The position numbers and the translations under genes are program-made. Positions 6,556-13,066 of a DNA stretch of 35,397 nucleotides are shown here, in pieces. The stretch is from IMG/VR virus record IMGVR_UViG_3300048672_000422, positions 1 through 35,397 of that record; one strand, 5' to 3'. Origin of the DNA: a virus. The first letter of the stretch is position 1; each line of letters starts with the position of its first letter. The notes under the pieces are model-generated. The model had not been told where the DNA came from. It ran no database searches and saw nothing but the letters and a program-made list of their open reading frames with translations.

Positions 6556-7045
6556 TTTATATGGGCTAACTAGCGAACTAAGACAATTAGAGCTAATTCT
6601 TGAAAGCGAATGCAGTGAAGAGCTGGCAACCAGGAACGAAGAATTAATTGCTATTATTCAATCTAAGACAGATGCGGTCGTTTATTACAAACAGCAATTA
6701 GATGATTATCTCGATGCAGTAAAAAAGCGTGAATCAGAACTAAAAGAACTTAGAAAGATCACCGAAAGCCAGATTGAGAAATATTCTAAGTATGTAAAGG
6801 TTTGTATGGATCAAATCGGGGCAAAAGAAATTAAAGGAAATCTAAACTCAATTAAATTCAGAAAAGGCAGAGAGTCGGTTGAGGTTTATGATGAAAAGAT
6901 TCTACCGCCAGACTTCTTTAGAACAAAAACAATTATTGAAGTAGACAAAGAAAAAATTAAAAAAGCACTTGATGCTGGAGAAATGGTTGATGGTGCAAAA
7001 ATAAAACAAGGTGAAGAAACAGTAATGTTTAAGGTGGGAAAATGA
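6548..7045 (+). CDS. Siphovirus Gp157-like protein
   Basis: This 165-aa protein matches the Gp157 family (named from Streptococcus thermophilus phage Sfi) in length and layout. It has a long helical, acidic and coiled-coil N-terminal half (about residues 5-90). A beta-rich end follows, with the characteristic RKGRESVEVYDEKILPPDFF and KEKIKKALDAGE..DGAKI segments. The family usually sits next to single-strand annealing or binding proteins, as here, where it overlaps the ERF gene by 4 bp (ATGA). Its molecular role is not established; family membership has been linked to phage resistance in hosts. Confidence 0.85.
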   Translation: MGSLYGLTSELRQLELILESECSEELATRNEELIAIIQSKTDAVVYYKQQLDDYLDAVKKRESELKELRKITESQIEKYSKYVKVCMDQIGAKEIKGNLNSIKFRKGRESVEVYDEKILPPDFFRTKTIIEVDKEKIKKALDAGEMVDGAKIKQGEETVMFKVGK

Positions 7046-7635
7046 GCGAATTAACGAAAGCTTTTATTAAATTTCAGGCAGAATTGAAGCCAGTTGCAAA
7101 GGATATGAAGAACTCATATTTTAATTCCAAATACGCAACTCTTGCCGCTGTTTTAGATGAGGTTTTGCCGATATTAACAAAGCATGACCTGGCAATAGTT
7201 CAAACTTTTAAACATGAGAATAATTTATTATTTTTGTGCACAAAACTAATGCACGCATCAGGTGAATCTGTATCATCTGAAATGCCAATGCAAAACGCTG
7301 GCGATGTTCAAAAAATGGGTTCGCAAATAACTTATTTAAAAAGATATTCATTGATGGCAATGCTCGGGGTTTCAACGGCCGACGAGGATGACGATGGCAA
7401 CGCTGCTTCAAAGCCAAAACAGTTTGAAAAACCAAGAGTTGACTACAAAGAAAAGCAAAACAACGTGGATAAAATAAAGGTTGAACTTGCAAAACAAACT
7501 CAAGGCAAGTCAACAGAAGAAAAGCAAAGGTTCTTAAATGATAAACTAAAGGTTTCTTCATTTAAAGACGTTGAAAAAATGAACAATGATGAGCTTATAA
7601 ACATCTATAACAAATTATCAGGGATAATAAAATGA
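7042..7635 (+). CDS. erf: ERF-family single-strand DNA annealing protein
   Basis: ERF proteins bind single-stranded DNA and anneal complementary strands, promoting genome circularisation and recombination in the host cytoplasm. In this 197-aa protein the conserved N-terminal FNSKYATLAAVLDEV segment (27-41) is followed by the strongly conserved GSQITYLKRYSLMAMLGV block (93-110). A short acidic linker DEDDDG leads to a variable, lysine-rich C-terminus. The gene is coupled to the Gp157-like gene before it and the 75-aa gene after it by ATGA overlaps. No exonuclease partner is recognisable nearby. Confidence 0.92.
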   Translation: MSELTKAFIKFQAELKPVAKDMKNSYFNSKYATLAAVLDEVLPILTKHDLAIVQTFKHENNLLFLCTKLMHASGESVSSEMPMQNAGDVQKMGSQITYLKRYSLMAMLGVSTADEDDDGNAASKPKQFEKPRVDYKEKQNNVDKIKVELAKQTQGKSTEEKQRFLNDKLKVSSFKDVEKMNNDELINIYNKLSGIIK

Positions 7636-7859
7636 GTGAAAAATTAGTATTTGAATCTTTTGGAGATTTTAAAAAAAGAGTAAACGCAGAAAATGAAAAG
7701 TTAGTTTCTGATTTAAAAGAAGCGAATTGGTATCACGACCATTATTTAAAAAACATTAATGAAAACGAGTTTAAGCTTCGGGCAATGGCGTTATTGATTA
7801 GAGATTTGGAAACAAAGATCGCAAAGGCATCTAATCCAGAAGAAATTGTAAATGAGTAA
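7632..7859 (+). CDS. Hypothetical helical protein, 75 aa
   Basis: I do not recognise this protein. It is acidic and helical, with a likely short coiled coil, and has no cysteines or signal peptide. It starts at ATG 7632 overlapping the ERF stop, and its end overlaps the HNH-like gene by 8 bp. The context suggests an accessory to recombination, but nothing in the sequence proves it. Confidence 0.7.
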   Translation: MSEKLVFESFGDFKKRVNAENEKLVSDLKEANWYHDHYLKNINENEFKLRAMALLIRDLETKIAKASNPEEIVNE

Positions 7860-8127
7860 TTGGAAAACAGATAAGCCATGCACAGTTTGTTACAAGCAAA
7901 CCGAGAATGGAAATGCGATTCATCATGTATATACTCGCAAGGCATGGCCAGAATGCGAGAATGAATCCTGGAATCATTTTCCGTGCTGCTTCTCTTGTCA
8001 CACGATGATGCACTCGAAGCCGATGAGCTTTTTAGTTAAAAGATATCCACAAATAAAAGAGTGGTTGCTTGAAAATAATTGGTATGAAGACAAAACCAAA
8101 GGAAGTTGGAAACATGAAATTAATTGA
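7852..8127 (+). CDS. Small HNH-type nuclease-like protein
   Basis: This 91-aa protein has a CTVC pair (residues 10-13), then HH (24-25), an asparagine region (about 38-41), a CCFSCH cluster and a final H. This is the zinc-supported HNH/treble-clef arrangement found in small phage recombination endonucleases. It may cut branched DNA together with the ERF protein. The C-terminus is tryptophan-rich (WLLENNWYED). It overlaps the genes on both sides. Nuclease activity is inferred from the residue pattern. Confidence 0.7.
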   Translation: MSNWKTDKPCTVCYKQTENGNAIHHVYTRKAWPECENESWNHFPCCFSCHTMMHSKPMSFLVKRYPQIKEWLLENNWYEDKTKGSWKHEIN

Positions 8128-8314
8128 TTTTATCGAAAAACAATCTACTGGGAAGCTTGCGAAAAAGTTAAACGTGCAAGCGAGTAGAGTTTCAAATTGG
8201 AGAGTTGGGCGATGCTTGCCAGATGATAAACTAAAGATGGCAATAGTTAAGCTGTCTAAAGGCAAAGTATCTTACAAAAACATTATCGAGGATTTTTATA
8301 ATGAAAAAGCTTGA
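8114..8314 (+). CDS. Cro/YdaS-like helix-turn-helix regulator
   Basis: I place the start at ATG 8114 with GGAAG 8 bases upstream, giving 66 aa. An upstream in-frame ATG at 8069 lies deep in the previous gene and lacks a ribosome site. Residues about 10-35 (TGKLAKKLNVQASRVSNWRV) form a helix-turn-helix of the Cro type, and the C-terminus (VSYKNIIEDFYNEKA) resembles Cro/YdaS proteins. It is a candidate for binding the palindromes at 3833-3848 and 6174-6194. No opposing CI-type repressor is found. Confidence 0.8.
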   Translation: MKLIDFIEKQSTGKLAKKLNVQASRVSNWRVGRCLPDDKLKMAIVKLSKGKVSYKNIIEDFYNEKA

Positions 8315-8495
8315 TGAAACTATCAATACAATAATTGGAATTATGATGCTTTGTTTATTTGTGTTTTTATTTTGGGGTATTTTTTATGTCATTAGAGAAA
8401 GAAAAGAATGTATTAATCAAGGAAAATTCTATAATTTCGACTATGGAATTTGTAGTTCCACAATCGAAGAAATTAAACCTAAGAAATCAAATTAA
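8301..8495 (+). CDS. Single-span membrane protein, 64 aa
   Basis: One hydrophobic segment (about residues 10-31, IIGIMMLCLFVFLFWGIFYV) is flanked by a short N-terminus and a basic stretch RERK, so the C-terminus is probably cytoplasmic. Two cysteines lie in the tail. The start ATG 8301 has GAGG about 9 bases upstream and overlaps the Cro-like gene by 14 bp. Function is unknown. Its last 110 bases are shared with the next gene in another frame. Confidence 0.65.
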   Translation: MKKLDETINTIIGIMMLCLFVFLFWGIFYVIRERKECINQGKFYNFDYGICSSTIEEIKPKKSN

Positions 8496-8715
8496 GGCAG
8501 CGACAACAGTCATTCACTACTCACTTAATACGTGTAAAAGAAAATATAGACATCGTGTTTTTAGCGAGAATATTGACTTAATAAATTGCAAATATTGCTG
8601 CGACCTTAATAAATTTAGAATTAACAAAAGATTCATCAATGAAAACATTGATAATCAAGAAATCACATACAATGGGACAAGTTATGAAATCGGAAAAGTT
8701 AGCATTATATATTAG
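8386..8715 (+). CDS. Small Zn-knuckle-like protein, up to 110 aa
   Basis: The core pattern is HYSLNTC...V...INCKYCC. It resembles short phage proteins that place one cysteine in a TxC turn and end in VTCxxC, and it probably binds zinc. ATG 8386 is the likely start, but ATG 8443 (91 aa) is also possible because both ribosome sites are weak. The first 110 bases overlap the membrane protein gene in a different frame. Function is unknown. Confidence 0.55.
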   Translation: MSLEKEKNVLIKENSIISTMEFVVPQSKKLNLRNQIKAATTVIHYSLNTCKRKYRHRVFSENIDLINCKYCCDLNKFRINKRFINENIDNQEITYNGTSYEIGKVSIIY

Positions 8716-8845
8716 TGCTGTTAATTTTGAAGTTACTGCAAAAAGAAACCTTAAGGAATATATTGAAATGATGATTAAGGGATCGCTGGCAATTTATATT
8801 TTAAAAGAATTTATCTTGCATATCATTCTTTATGGGCGGTTTTAA
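8684..8845 (+). CDS. Hypothetical protein, about 53 aa
   Basis: I do not recognise this protein. The C-terminal half is hydrophobic (SLAIYILKEFILHIILY) and may associate with the membrane. The start is uncertain: ATG 8684 has a weak GGGA upstream, and ATGs at 8672 and 8639 are alternatives. It overlaps the previous gene and abuts the next (TAATG), so it is likely co-translated. Confidence 0.5.
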   Translation: MKSEKLALYISAVNFEVTAKRNLKEYIEMMIKGSLAIYILKEFILHIILYGRF

Positions 8846-9072
8846 TGGCAGGATTATCTTTTAATAGAAAACCAATTCCGCTTAAACATGACTTTACTGC
8901 TGATGAGATATTTGAGTATGCAAAAGTTTGTTGTAAGTTTGAGCAAATATCAATTCACTTTGGAACAACTCAGGATTGGATAAGAAGAAGACTTGCAAAA
9001 GAAAATAAACTTATTAAAACAAGAGAGATTTTAAATGCAAATAAAAAGAATTTTGGAAGCGTTAAGCAATAG
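8845..9072 (+). CDS. HTH-like DNA-binding protein, 75 aa
   Basis: Residues about 18-50 (DEIFEYAKVCCKFEQISIHF, then TTQDWIRRRL) read as a helix-turn-helix of the resolvase/phage-regulator kind. The ends are basic. It starts at ATG 8845 with GGGCGG nearby and overlaps the preceding stop by one base. A regulatory role is possible; the target is unknown. Its last 38 bases overlap the next HTH-like gene in another frame. Confidence 0.65.
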   Translation: MAGLSFNRKPIPLKHDFTADEIFEYAKVCCKFEQISIHFGTTQDWIRRRLAKENKLIKTREILNANKKNFGSVKQ

Positions 9073-9226
9073 TTATTCTTACGAGACGCTGGCAAATGAA
9101 CTAGAAGCCTGTCCAAAGACAATAAAAAAGAAGCTTGAAGAATTTAACTTGAAAGAGTTTGCAGATAAAGCATTAAAAGAGAATCAGAAGAATAAACAAA
9201 AACGAAGAGTGGTTGTGAGGTTTTAA
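9035..9226 (+). CDS. HTH-like DNA-binding protein, 63 aa
   Basis: The segment SYSYETLANELEACPKTIKKK (minus the last K) forms a helix-turn-helix, followed by a very basic tail (KQKRRVVVRF). It resembles the preceding protein in general architecture but not closely in sequence. AGAG precedes ATG 9035. The two overlapping HTH genes could derive from one longer gene split by a frameshift; the sequence alone does not decide this. Confidence 0.65.
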   Translation: MQIKRILEALSNSYSYETLANELEACPKTIKKKLEEFNLKEFADKALKENQKNKQKRRVVVRF

Positions 9227-9227
9227 C

Positions 9228-9392
9228 ATGGGTACAGGTTTAGAAAACGTATTAGAGGACATTGTTTCATTGGAAGAGCATTTGAAATATTACTCTGAGT
9301 GTAAAGGTAATTACGAAGAAACTAAAAATAAAATAAAAGAGACAATTTCCAGCTTAAAAGAGCTTGCATTATTGATTGAGGGTGCAAAGTGA
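9228..9392 (+). CDS. Hypothetical coiled-coil protein, 54 aa
   Basis: This short frame (begins MGTGLENVLEDIV, ends LIEGAK) has GAGG about 8 bases before ATG 9228. It is acidic and almost entirely helical with heptad-like leucines. Its stop overlaps the next start as GTGA. Tight packing and a good ribosome site support a real gene; the function is unknown. Confidence 0.65.
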   Translation: MGTGLENVLEDIVSLEEHLKYYSECKGNYEETKNKIKETISSLKELALLIEGAK

Positions 9393-9559
9393 GCGAGTGG
9401 GAACAAGATTACAAAGAACTATACGAGCAAGAGCAACGAAGGGCAGATCACTACTATGACCAGTTTATGAACAAGTGCGATGAGTACAGGGTGATTATAG
9501 AAAAGCTGGGAAAAATTAGATTAATTGTGGATGATGAGGAAATAGATGAAACACGATGA
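9389..9559 (+). CDS. Hypothetical acidic protein, 56 aa
   Basis: The GTG start at 9389 is coupled to the previous stop (GTGA) and preceded by GAGGGTG. The product (begins MSEWEQDYKELYEQ, ends VDDEEIDETR) is highly charged and helical, probably a coiled coil. Its last 14 bases overlap the next gene. I see no family resemblance. Confidence 0.65.
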   Translation: MSEWEQDYKELYEQEQRRADHYYDQFMNKCDEYRVIIEKLGKIRLIVDDEEIDETR

Positions 9560-9737
9560 ATTAATTTTTAATTTGTTTTTAATAGAATTTTGGAAAGACT
9601 TTAATTGTGTAGGATATAGAATAATTGACCTCAATGATTATCTTGATATTTATAATCTTAGTTCATTTTGCATGCTTAAAGACTGTTTCCCAGAGAATGA
9701 AGTCTGCACTTATGGACTTAACCACATCGAGGAATAA
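9546..9737 (+). CDS. Hypothetical protein, 63 aa
   Basis: I do not recognise this protein. It is acidic and aromatic-rich with three or four cysteines (FNC, SSFC, KDC, VC) that are not in CxxC pairs. GAGG lies upstream of ATG 9546. It overlaps the previous gene and abuts the next. It is probably a small cytoplasmic early protein. Confidence 0.6.
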   Translation: MKHDELIFNLFLIEFWKDFNCVGYRIIDLNDYLDIYNLSSFCMLKDCFPENEVCTYGLNHIEE

Positions 9738-9959
9738 ATGAACGAAGAACAACATCAAAAAATGCTAACAATTCTTTCAAGCATATTTAAAACGTTAAGT
9801 GATAACTATACTAACAGGGATAGAAGAATCATAAGCACTGCATTTAGGAATGGTTTTAATGAAGGAGTTAAGTCTACTCAAGCTGAAATCGAATCTCTCA
9901 AAGCAGAAATCGCAAAGCGTGATGAGTTGTTGAATTTACATGGAGTAAGGTTGGGTTAA
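9738..9959 (+). CDS. Hypothetical protein, 73 aa
   Basis: The N-terminal half is helical, and the second half (TQAEIESLKAEIAKRDELL) is a clear short coiled coil. ATG 9738 follows CGAGGAA at good spacing. It lies between a 63-aa unknown and the HNH/AP2 endonuclease. Function unknown; oligomerisation through the coiled coil is likely. Confidence 0.7.
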   Translation: MNEEQHQKMLTILSSIFKTLSDNYTNRDRRIISTAFRNGFNEGVKSTQAEIESLKAEIAKRDELLNLHGVRLG

Positions 9960-9960
9960 A

Positions 9961-10659
9961 GTGGATATTAAACACGTAGAAAGATTTAATTCTAGAATTA
10001 AAAAAGACGATAATGATTGTTGGATCTGGACAGGCGTTATAACAAAAGAAGGATGCGGCCAATTTGGAATTGGAAAGAAAAATTTTTTAGCACACAGAAT
10101 ATCTTATGTTTTAAAAAACGGAGAAATAGGAACACATGATGCCATTGTTCACACTTGTCCAAATAAGTCTTGTGTCAACCCAGACCATTTAAAAATAAAA
10201 AAACTATACAAACACAATAACACAAATCTAAAGACCTATAGAGCATGGAACTCATTAAGAAATAGATGCACCAACCCAAATGATCCTTTTTATAGAGACT
10301 ATGGAGGAAGAGGGATTGACGTATGTGAAGAGTGGTTGATTTCATTCGAGAGCTTTTTTAACGACATGGGAAATCCGCCAACAAAAACACATTCAATAGA
10401 TAGAATTAACAATGATCTTGGATATTTTAAGGAAAACTGTAGGTGGGCAGATAAAACAACCCAAGCAATAAATCAACGTAAAAAGAAAAAGAAATCAAGC
10501 TATCCAACAGGTGTTAGCAAGGTGGGCAATAGATTCATGTCGAGAATATCCATACAAAAAACTAAATATACACTTGGGTATTTTGAAACACCAGAAAAAG
10601 CAAAAGAAGAATATAATAAAATATTTAATGAGTGGTATGGATATATGCCCAATAGATAG
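9961..10659 (+). CDS. HNH endonuclease with AP2-like C-terminal domain
   Basis: This 232-aa protein has three segments. Residues about 15-80 are an HNH_3-type domain (CWIWTG...AHRISYVL...HTCPNKSCVNPDHL). Residues about 90-170 carry the phage-typical AWNSLRNRC..YGGRGI..CEEW...SIDRINNDLGY...NCRW block. Residues 180-225 are AP2-like (GVSKVGNRFMSRI...YTLGYFETPEKAKEEYN). Such proteins are mostly self-propagating homing endonucleases; some help packaging. The start is GTG 9961 after AAGG. It lies near the end of the rightward operon, a common site for mobile nucleases. Confidence 0.88.
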   Translation: MDIKHVERFNSRIKKDDNDCWIWTGVITKEGCGQFGIGKKNFLAHRISYVLKNGEIGTHDAIVHTCPNKSCVNPDHLKIKKLYKHNNTNLKTYRAWNSLRNRCTNPNDPFYRDYGGRGIDVCEEWLISFESFFNDMGNPPTKTHSIDRINNDLGYFKENCRWADKTTQAINQRKKKKKSSYPTGVSKVGNRFMSRISIQKTKYTLGYFETPEKAKEEYNKIFNEWYGYMPNR

Positions 10660-10672
10660 AGGAGAATAAACA

Positions 10673-10792
10673 ATGCTTAAACGTTTCTTATGGTTCATGT
10701 TCTGCGTGATCATGTTTATTCCAGCAACAATAGCAAGCGTGTTTTTTAGTGGGAGAAGAGTTTCTTTTAAATCACTGGCCAATATCTTCTAA
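10673..10792 (+). CDS. Small membrane protein, 39 aa; last gene of the rightward operon
   Basis: A strong GAGGAG ribosome site about 8 bases upstream precedes ATG 10673. The product (begins MLKRFLWFMFCVIMFIPA) has a basic N-terminus and one hydrophobic span (about residues 4-26), then a basic tail. It could be a membrane peptide or a signal-anchored small toxin-like or lysis-associated protein; the role is unknown. Its last 21 bases overlap the end of the convergent gene on the other strand. Confidence 0.6.
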   Translation: MLKRFLWFMFCVIMFIPATIASVFFSGRRVSFKSLANIF

Positions 10793-10981
10793 GTCTTCAT
10801 CGGTGAAGTCTTGAATTGTGATTTCTGGTTCATCTGAATCTGTTAAAATTATGCACCGATAAGGGTTTTCGTAACAAAGATAAGTTTCAGCGGCAAAGGT
10901 TATATTAGTTGGATAAAATACTGGCATTATCTGAATCGCAAATAGAATAGTTTTGAATATACTTTTGCGAATTGTTGACAT
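10772..10981 (-). CDS. Small exported protein, 69 aa; last gene of the leftward operon
   Basis: It has a basic N-terminus, a hydrophobic core and a likely signal-peptidase site near NITFAA (about residue 31). The mature part of about 38 residues has two cysteines (YLCYENPYRC) that could form a disulfide, and a very acidic tail (DFTDEDLEDIGQ). GAGGTGAT lies before ATG 10981. It probably acts in the periplasm; the function is unknown. It overlaps the metallopeptidase gene by 55 bp. Confidence 0.65.
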   Translation of the reverse strand: MSTIRKSIFKTILFAIQIMPVFYPTNITFAAETYLCYENPYRCIILTDSDEPEITIQDFTDEDLEDIGQ

Positions 10982-11202
10982 ATCACCTCTTGGGTTTGTT
11001 GTTCAATTGCATAATAAACAGATGATTCGAACAAAATAGCGTGATTTAGCTCATGGCTCAGTGTGTCTTTATCTCTTAAGGTTTTTTTTAAAAATATTCT
11101 TTTGGTTTGATAACAGCATTCTCCTTCTGGTAAGTCGTCATCTTGCAAATGTTCTGCACGCTCTATGATTTCATACTCAACACCGAGAATTGGTATTTTC
11201 AT
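10927..11202 (-). CDS. Small HExxH zinc metallopeptidase-like protein
   Basis: This 91-aa protein carries the zinc-binding helix TLSHELNHAILFE, with HExxH at residues 50-54. A preceding strand (KRIFLKKTL) fits the minimal gluzincin fold of ImmA/SprT-like phage proteins. E51 would be the catalytic base. The third zinc ligand is not obvious; E71 or a downstream glutamate or histidine could serve. There is no signal peptide, so it acts in the cytoplasm. It could cleave a host or phage regulator, but no substrate can be named. It lies 1 bp after the metallophosphoesterase gene. Confidence 0.75.
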   Translation of the reverse strand: MKIPILGVEYEIIERAEHLQDDDLPEGECCYQTKRIFLKKTLRDKDTLSHELNHAILFESSVYYAIEQQTQEVICQQFAKVYSKLFYLRFR

Positions 11203-11203
11203 T

Positions 11204-12001
11204 TTATGCCTTTATAACCCTGCCATCTGGTAAACATAGCTCGTCGTCGTAAATTAAGTGCGTATGAAAGTTGAAATTTCCATTTGGCTTTATCACTAAT
11301 GTTCCATATCCGTTTTGCCAGGCAACCTCACCATTTTTTATATAATGTGGATTTAAGTCTGCCATTGATGGAAGTGACCAAACCGCGGTTGTGTTTCCTC
11401 TGCTTGCAAACGTAGAGCATTCTGCAGTGTGAACATGTCCAAATATTACAGAGCGTCCGCCTGATTTTTCCCAGTGTTTCTTTTTTGCCGATGGGCCATG
11501 TGCCTGACCATGAGTCAGTGATATGTTACCAAGATCAACCCAGTCATTGTAAAAAGCCCACCCAATGCCACGCTTTTCTAATCCTAAACTTCTAACAATA
11601 TCGAAATGAGGTTTATACATTTCTGGACATGATTCTCTAAATTGATCAACCCTGGGATTGTCATGGTTTCCCATAATAAAAATTATATCTTTAAAAACCA
11701 TTTGCAATTCATCTAGCAAGTCATTGCCCCATTTGATTTCTTTTTCATATTCTGGTAAAAAGAATTGCTCAATTCCATCTTTGCGATCAATCCAGAGTTT
11801 ATATAAAGGATTTTTTGGCATTAAAAAAGCAAAGTCGAAGAAGTCACCATTAATGACTAAAGATGGTTTTATTGGGAGCGATAATGCGTGTTTTATAAGA
11901 ATAGATAATGAAGGCTTATGGATATGGAAGCTGTGTAGGTCAGACATTACGAACACCATCCAATGAGACTTTGGAAGATTCACACGATGAACAACACCCA
12001 T
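11204..12001 (-). CDS. Calcineurin-like metallophosphoesterase
   Basis: All metal-binding motifs are present in order: DLH (residues 21-23), GDFFD (52-56), GNHD (111-114), LTHGQAHG (about 165) and GHVHT (about 190). The 265-aa enzyme is predicted to hydrolyse phosphomono- or diesters with two metal ions. ATG 12001 has AGGAG 5 bases upstream; a GTG at 12007 lies too close to that site. There is no signal peptide, so it is cytoplasmic. Related phage enzymes may process nucleotides, DNA ends or cyclic nucleotides; the substrate is not evident. It is placed with the metallopeptidase gene. Confidence 0.9.
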   Translation of the reverse strand: MGVVHRVNLPKSHWMVFVMSDLHSFHIHKPSLSILIKHALSLPIKPSLVINGDFFDFAFLMPKNPLYKLWIDRKDGIEQFFLPEYEKEIKWGNDLLDELQMVFKDIIFIMGNHDNPRVDQFRESCPEMYKPHFDIVRSLGLEKRGIGWAFYNDWVDLGNISLTHGQAHGPSAKKKHWEKSGGRSVIFGHVHTAECSTFASRGNTTAVWSLPSMADLNPHYIKNGEVAWQNGYGTLVIKPNGNFNFHTHLIYDDELCLPDGRVIKA

Positions 12002-12019
12002 TATCACTCCTATAGTAAA

Positions 12020-12047
12020 ATGATATAGGAAAAATTTACCTATTCAA
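12020..12047 (-). promoter_or_regulatory. Candidate promoter before the metallophosphoesterase gene
   Basis: Minus strand: TTGAAT (-35, 12047-12042), 16-base spacer, TATCAT (-10, 12025-12020). Transcription would start near 12013, just before the AGGAG ribosome site. CCTATA and TATAGG form a 6-bp inverted repeat around the start. It lies in a 67-bp gap, one of the few between late genes. Confidence 0.35.
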
Positions 12048-12068
12048 CAAAAATAAAACCTGAGAAAC

Positions 12069-12404
12069 TTACTCTTTATCTATCTCTATTGGTTGCAGTT
12101 TAGAGTCGATCGATTCAAGCTTTCTATTCCACGAAGCGATGTCTTTGTCACAATTTTGACGCTTGCAAGTTTTAATTATGAAAGACTTAATTTCAACCCA
12201 AGACTTATAGGGAATCCTAAGCATTGTTGGCTTAATATCCCAGTATGTTTTGCCGTCAATTTTTTGACTGTCATTTATATAAAAATCTTTATCTGAAATT
12301 GTATAAGTGCAGAATGCTTGCGATGGCGATTCTTCAACGCACACGTAAATATCTGGGACAGTCGCACAACTAGTGAGTAAACTTAACAAGATTACGAAAC
12401 GCAT
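12069..12404 (-). CDS. Lipoprotein, 111 aa
   Basis: The first 12 residues are a short hydrophobic signal ending in the lipobox LTSC, so C13 would be lipidated and the protein anchored to a membrane facing the periplasm. The mature part has four more cysteines (C22, C32 and two near 78-84) and the segment WDIKPTMLRIPYKSWVEIKSFI. Lipidation and its place in the membrane-protein cluster make an outer-membrane spanin-like role possible, but it is longer than typical Rz1 and not proline-rich. ATG 12404 lies inside the end of the preceding gene. Confidence 0.75.
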   Translation of the reverse strand: MRFVILLSLLTSCATVPDIYVCVEESPSQAFCTYTISDKDFYINDSQKIDGKTYWDIKPTMLRIPYKSWVEIKSFIIKTCKRQNCDKDIASWNRKLESIDSKLQPIEIDKE

Positions 12405-12717
12405 TTTCTAAATTCTCCAGGGCTATTTTCTTTTCTTCTTCTGATCCTTCTTTTTGAGCTTTAGAGTTCTTGTATGCCATTTGTGCAAAGACTTCACCTT
12501 GATGACTTGTCCTTGTATCAATGTATAAAAAGAACGCTGCAAACTCCGTTTCTGTGATTAATATGCTTAGTATTTTTGAAACGATTAGATTTGTAATTGG
12601 ATTAAGAATTGGAACTAAAAAGAAAGGTGCTTTTTTTGCGATGTAATTAATAACGGCATCTTTTCCTATCTCTAGGGCAGATGCCTTTATTGAATCAATA
12701 TATTCTTGATGAGTCAC
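12370..12717 (-). CDS. Membrane-associated protein, 115 aa
   Basis: Residues about 24-58 are hydrophobic (APFFLVPILNPITNLIVSKI and on), enough for one long or two short membrane segments; the C-terminal 45 residues form a charged helix. It starts with GTG 12717, sharing a base with the preceding TAG. A holin-like or membrane-accessory function in lysis is plausible from the fold and neighbours, but no family is recognised. Confidence 0.6.
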   Translation of the reverse strand: MTHQEYIDSIKASALEIGKDAVINYIAKKAPFFLVPILNPITNLIVSKILSILITETEFAAFFLYIDTRTSHQGEVFAQMAYKNSKAQKEGSEEEKKIALENLENAFRNLVKFTH

Positions 12718-12932
12718 TAAGCTTTAAGTTCAGCAACTTTTTTAGAAATAAGTTTTTTTAATTCAAGTTCAAGAGGTGGATAAACCAAAGCTTTAACAGT
12801 GTCGTCAATTGGGTTAGCTGAATCTTTTACAACTTCATCTAAAGCTGGTTCTAAAACTTCATCGATAATTGCAAAGCATAATTTTTCTACGTCAATTGAA
12901 TCTAATAAGATTTTTTTAGCATCTACTTTCAT
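12717..12932 (-). CDS. Hypothetical protein, 71 aa
   Basis: This is an amphipathic, helical, acidic-then-basic protein with no clear membrane span (LELELKKLISKKVAELKA at the end). ATG 12932 overlaps the preceding stop as ATGA. It lies in the cluster of small membrane proteins and may associate with them. Similar short helical proteins occur beside phage holin genes, but I cannot assign a family. Confidence 0.6.
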   Translation of the reverse strand: MKVDAKKILLDSIDVEKLCFAIIDEVLEPALDEVVKDSANPIDDTVKALVYPPLELELKKLISKKVAELKA

Positions 12933-13066
12933 TTTTTACTTCCTTTTAAAATTGATAATATTAAATCGATAAAAGAATTTTCTTTTATTTTTGGATTATT
13001 GGCAATCCATTTTTCAAGCATTGAATATAAAACCAAACCGATAAAATAAGCGATTTCTTGTTTCAT
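12929..13066 (-). CDS. Small hydrophobic protein, 45 aa
   Basis: It starts at ATG 13066 and is coupled on both sides by ATGA overlaps. The N-terminal YFIGLVLYSMLEKWIANN and the later FIDLILSILKGSKK segments are amphipathic or membrane-associated helices. It is too short for a standard holin but fits a membrane-active peptide. The double coupling is the main evidence that it is a gene. Confidence 0.55.
   Translation of the reverse strand: MKQEIAYFIGLVLYSMLEKWIANNPKIKENSFIDLILSILKGSKK

Noticed and set aside
7208-7561. A 117-codon minus-strand frame inside the ERF gene
   Set aside because: ERF is a clear family match on the other strand, and this frame has no ribosome site or recognisable pattern.
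10793-10815. CTTCA-TCGG-TGAAG stem as a terminator at the convergent operon ends
   Set aside because: The stem is only 5 bp with no following T-tract on either strand, and it lies inside a coding region.
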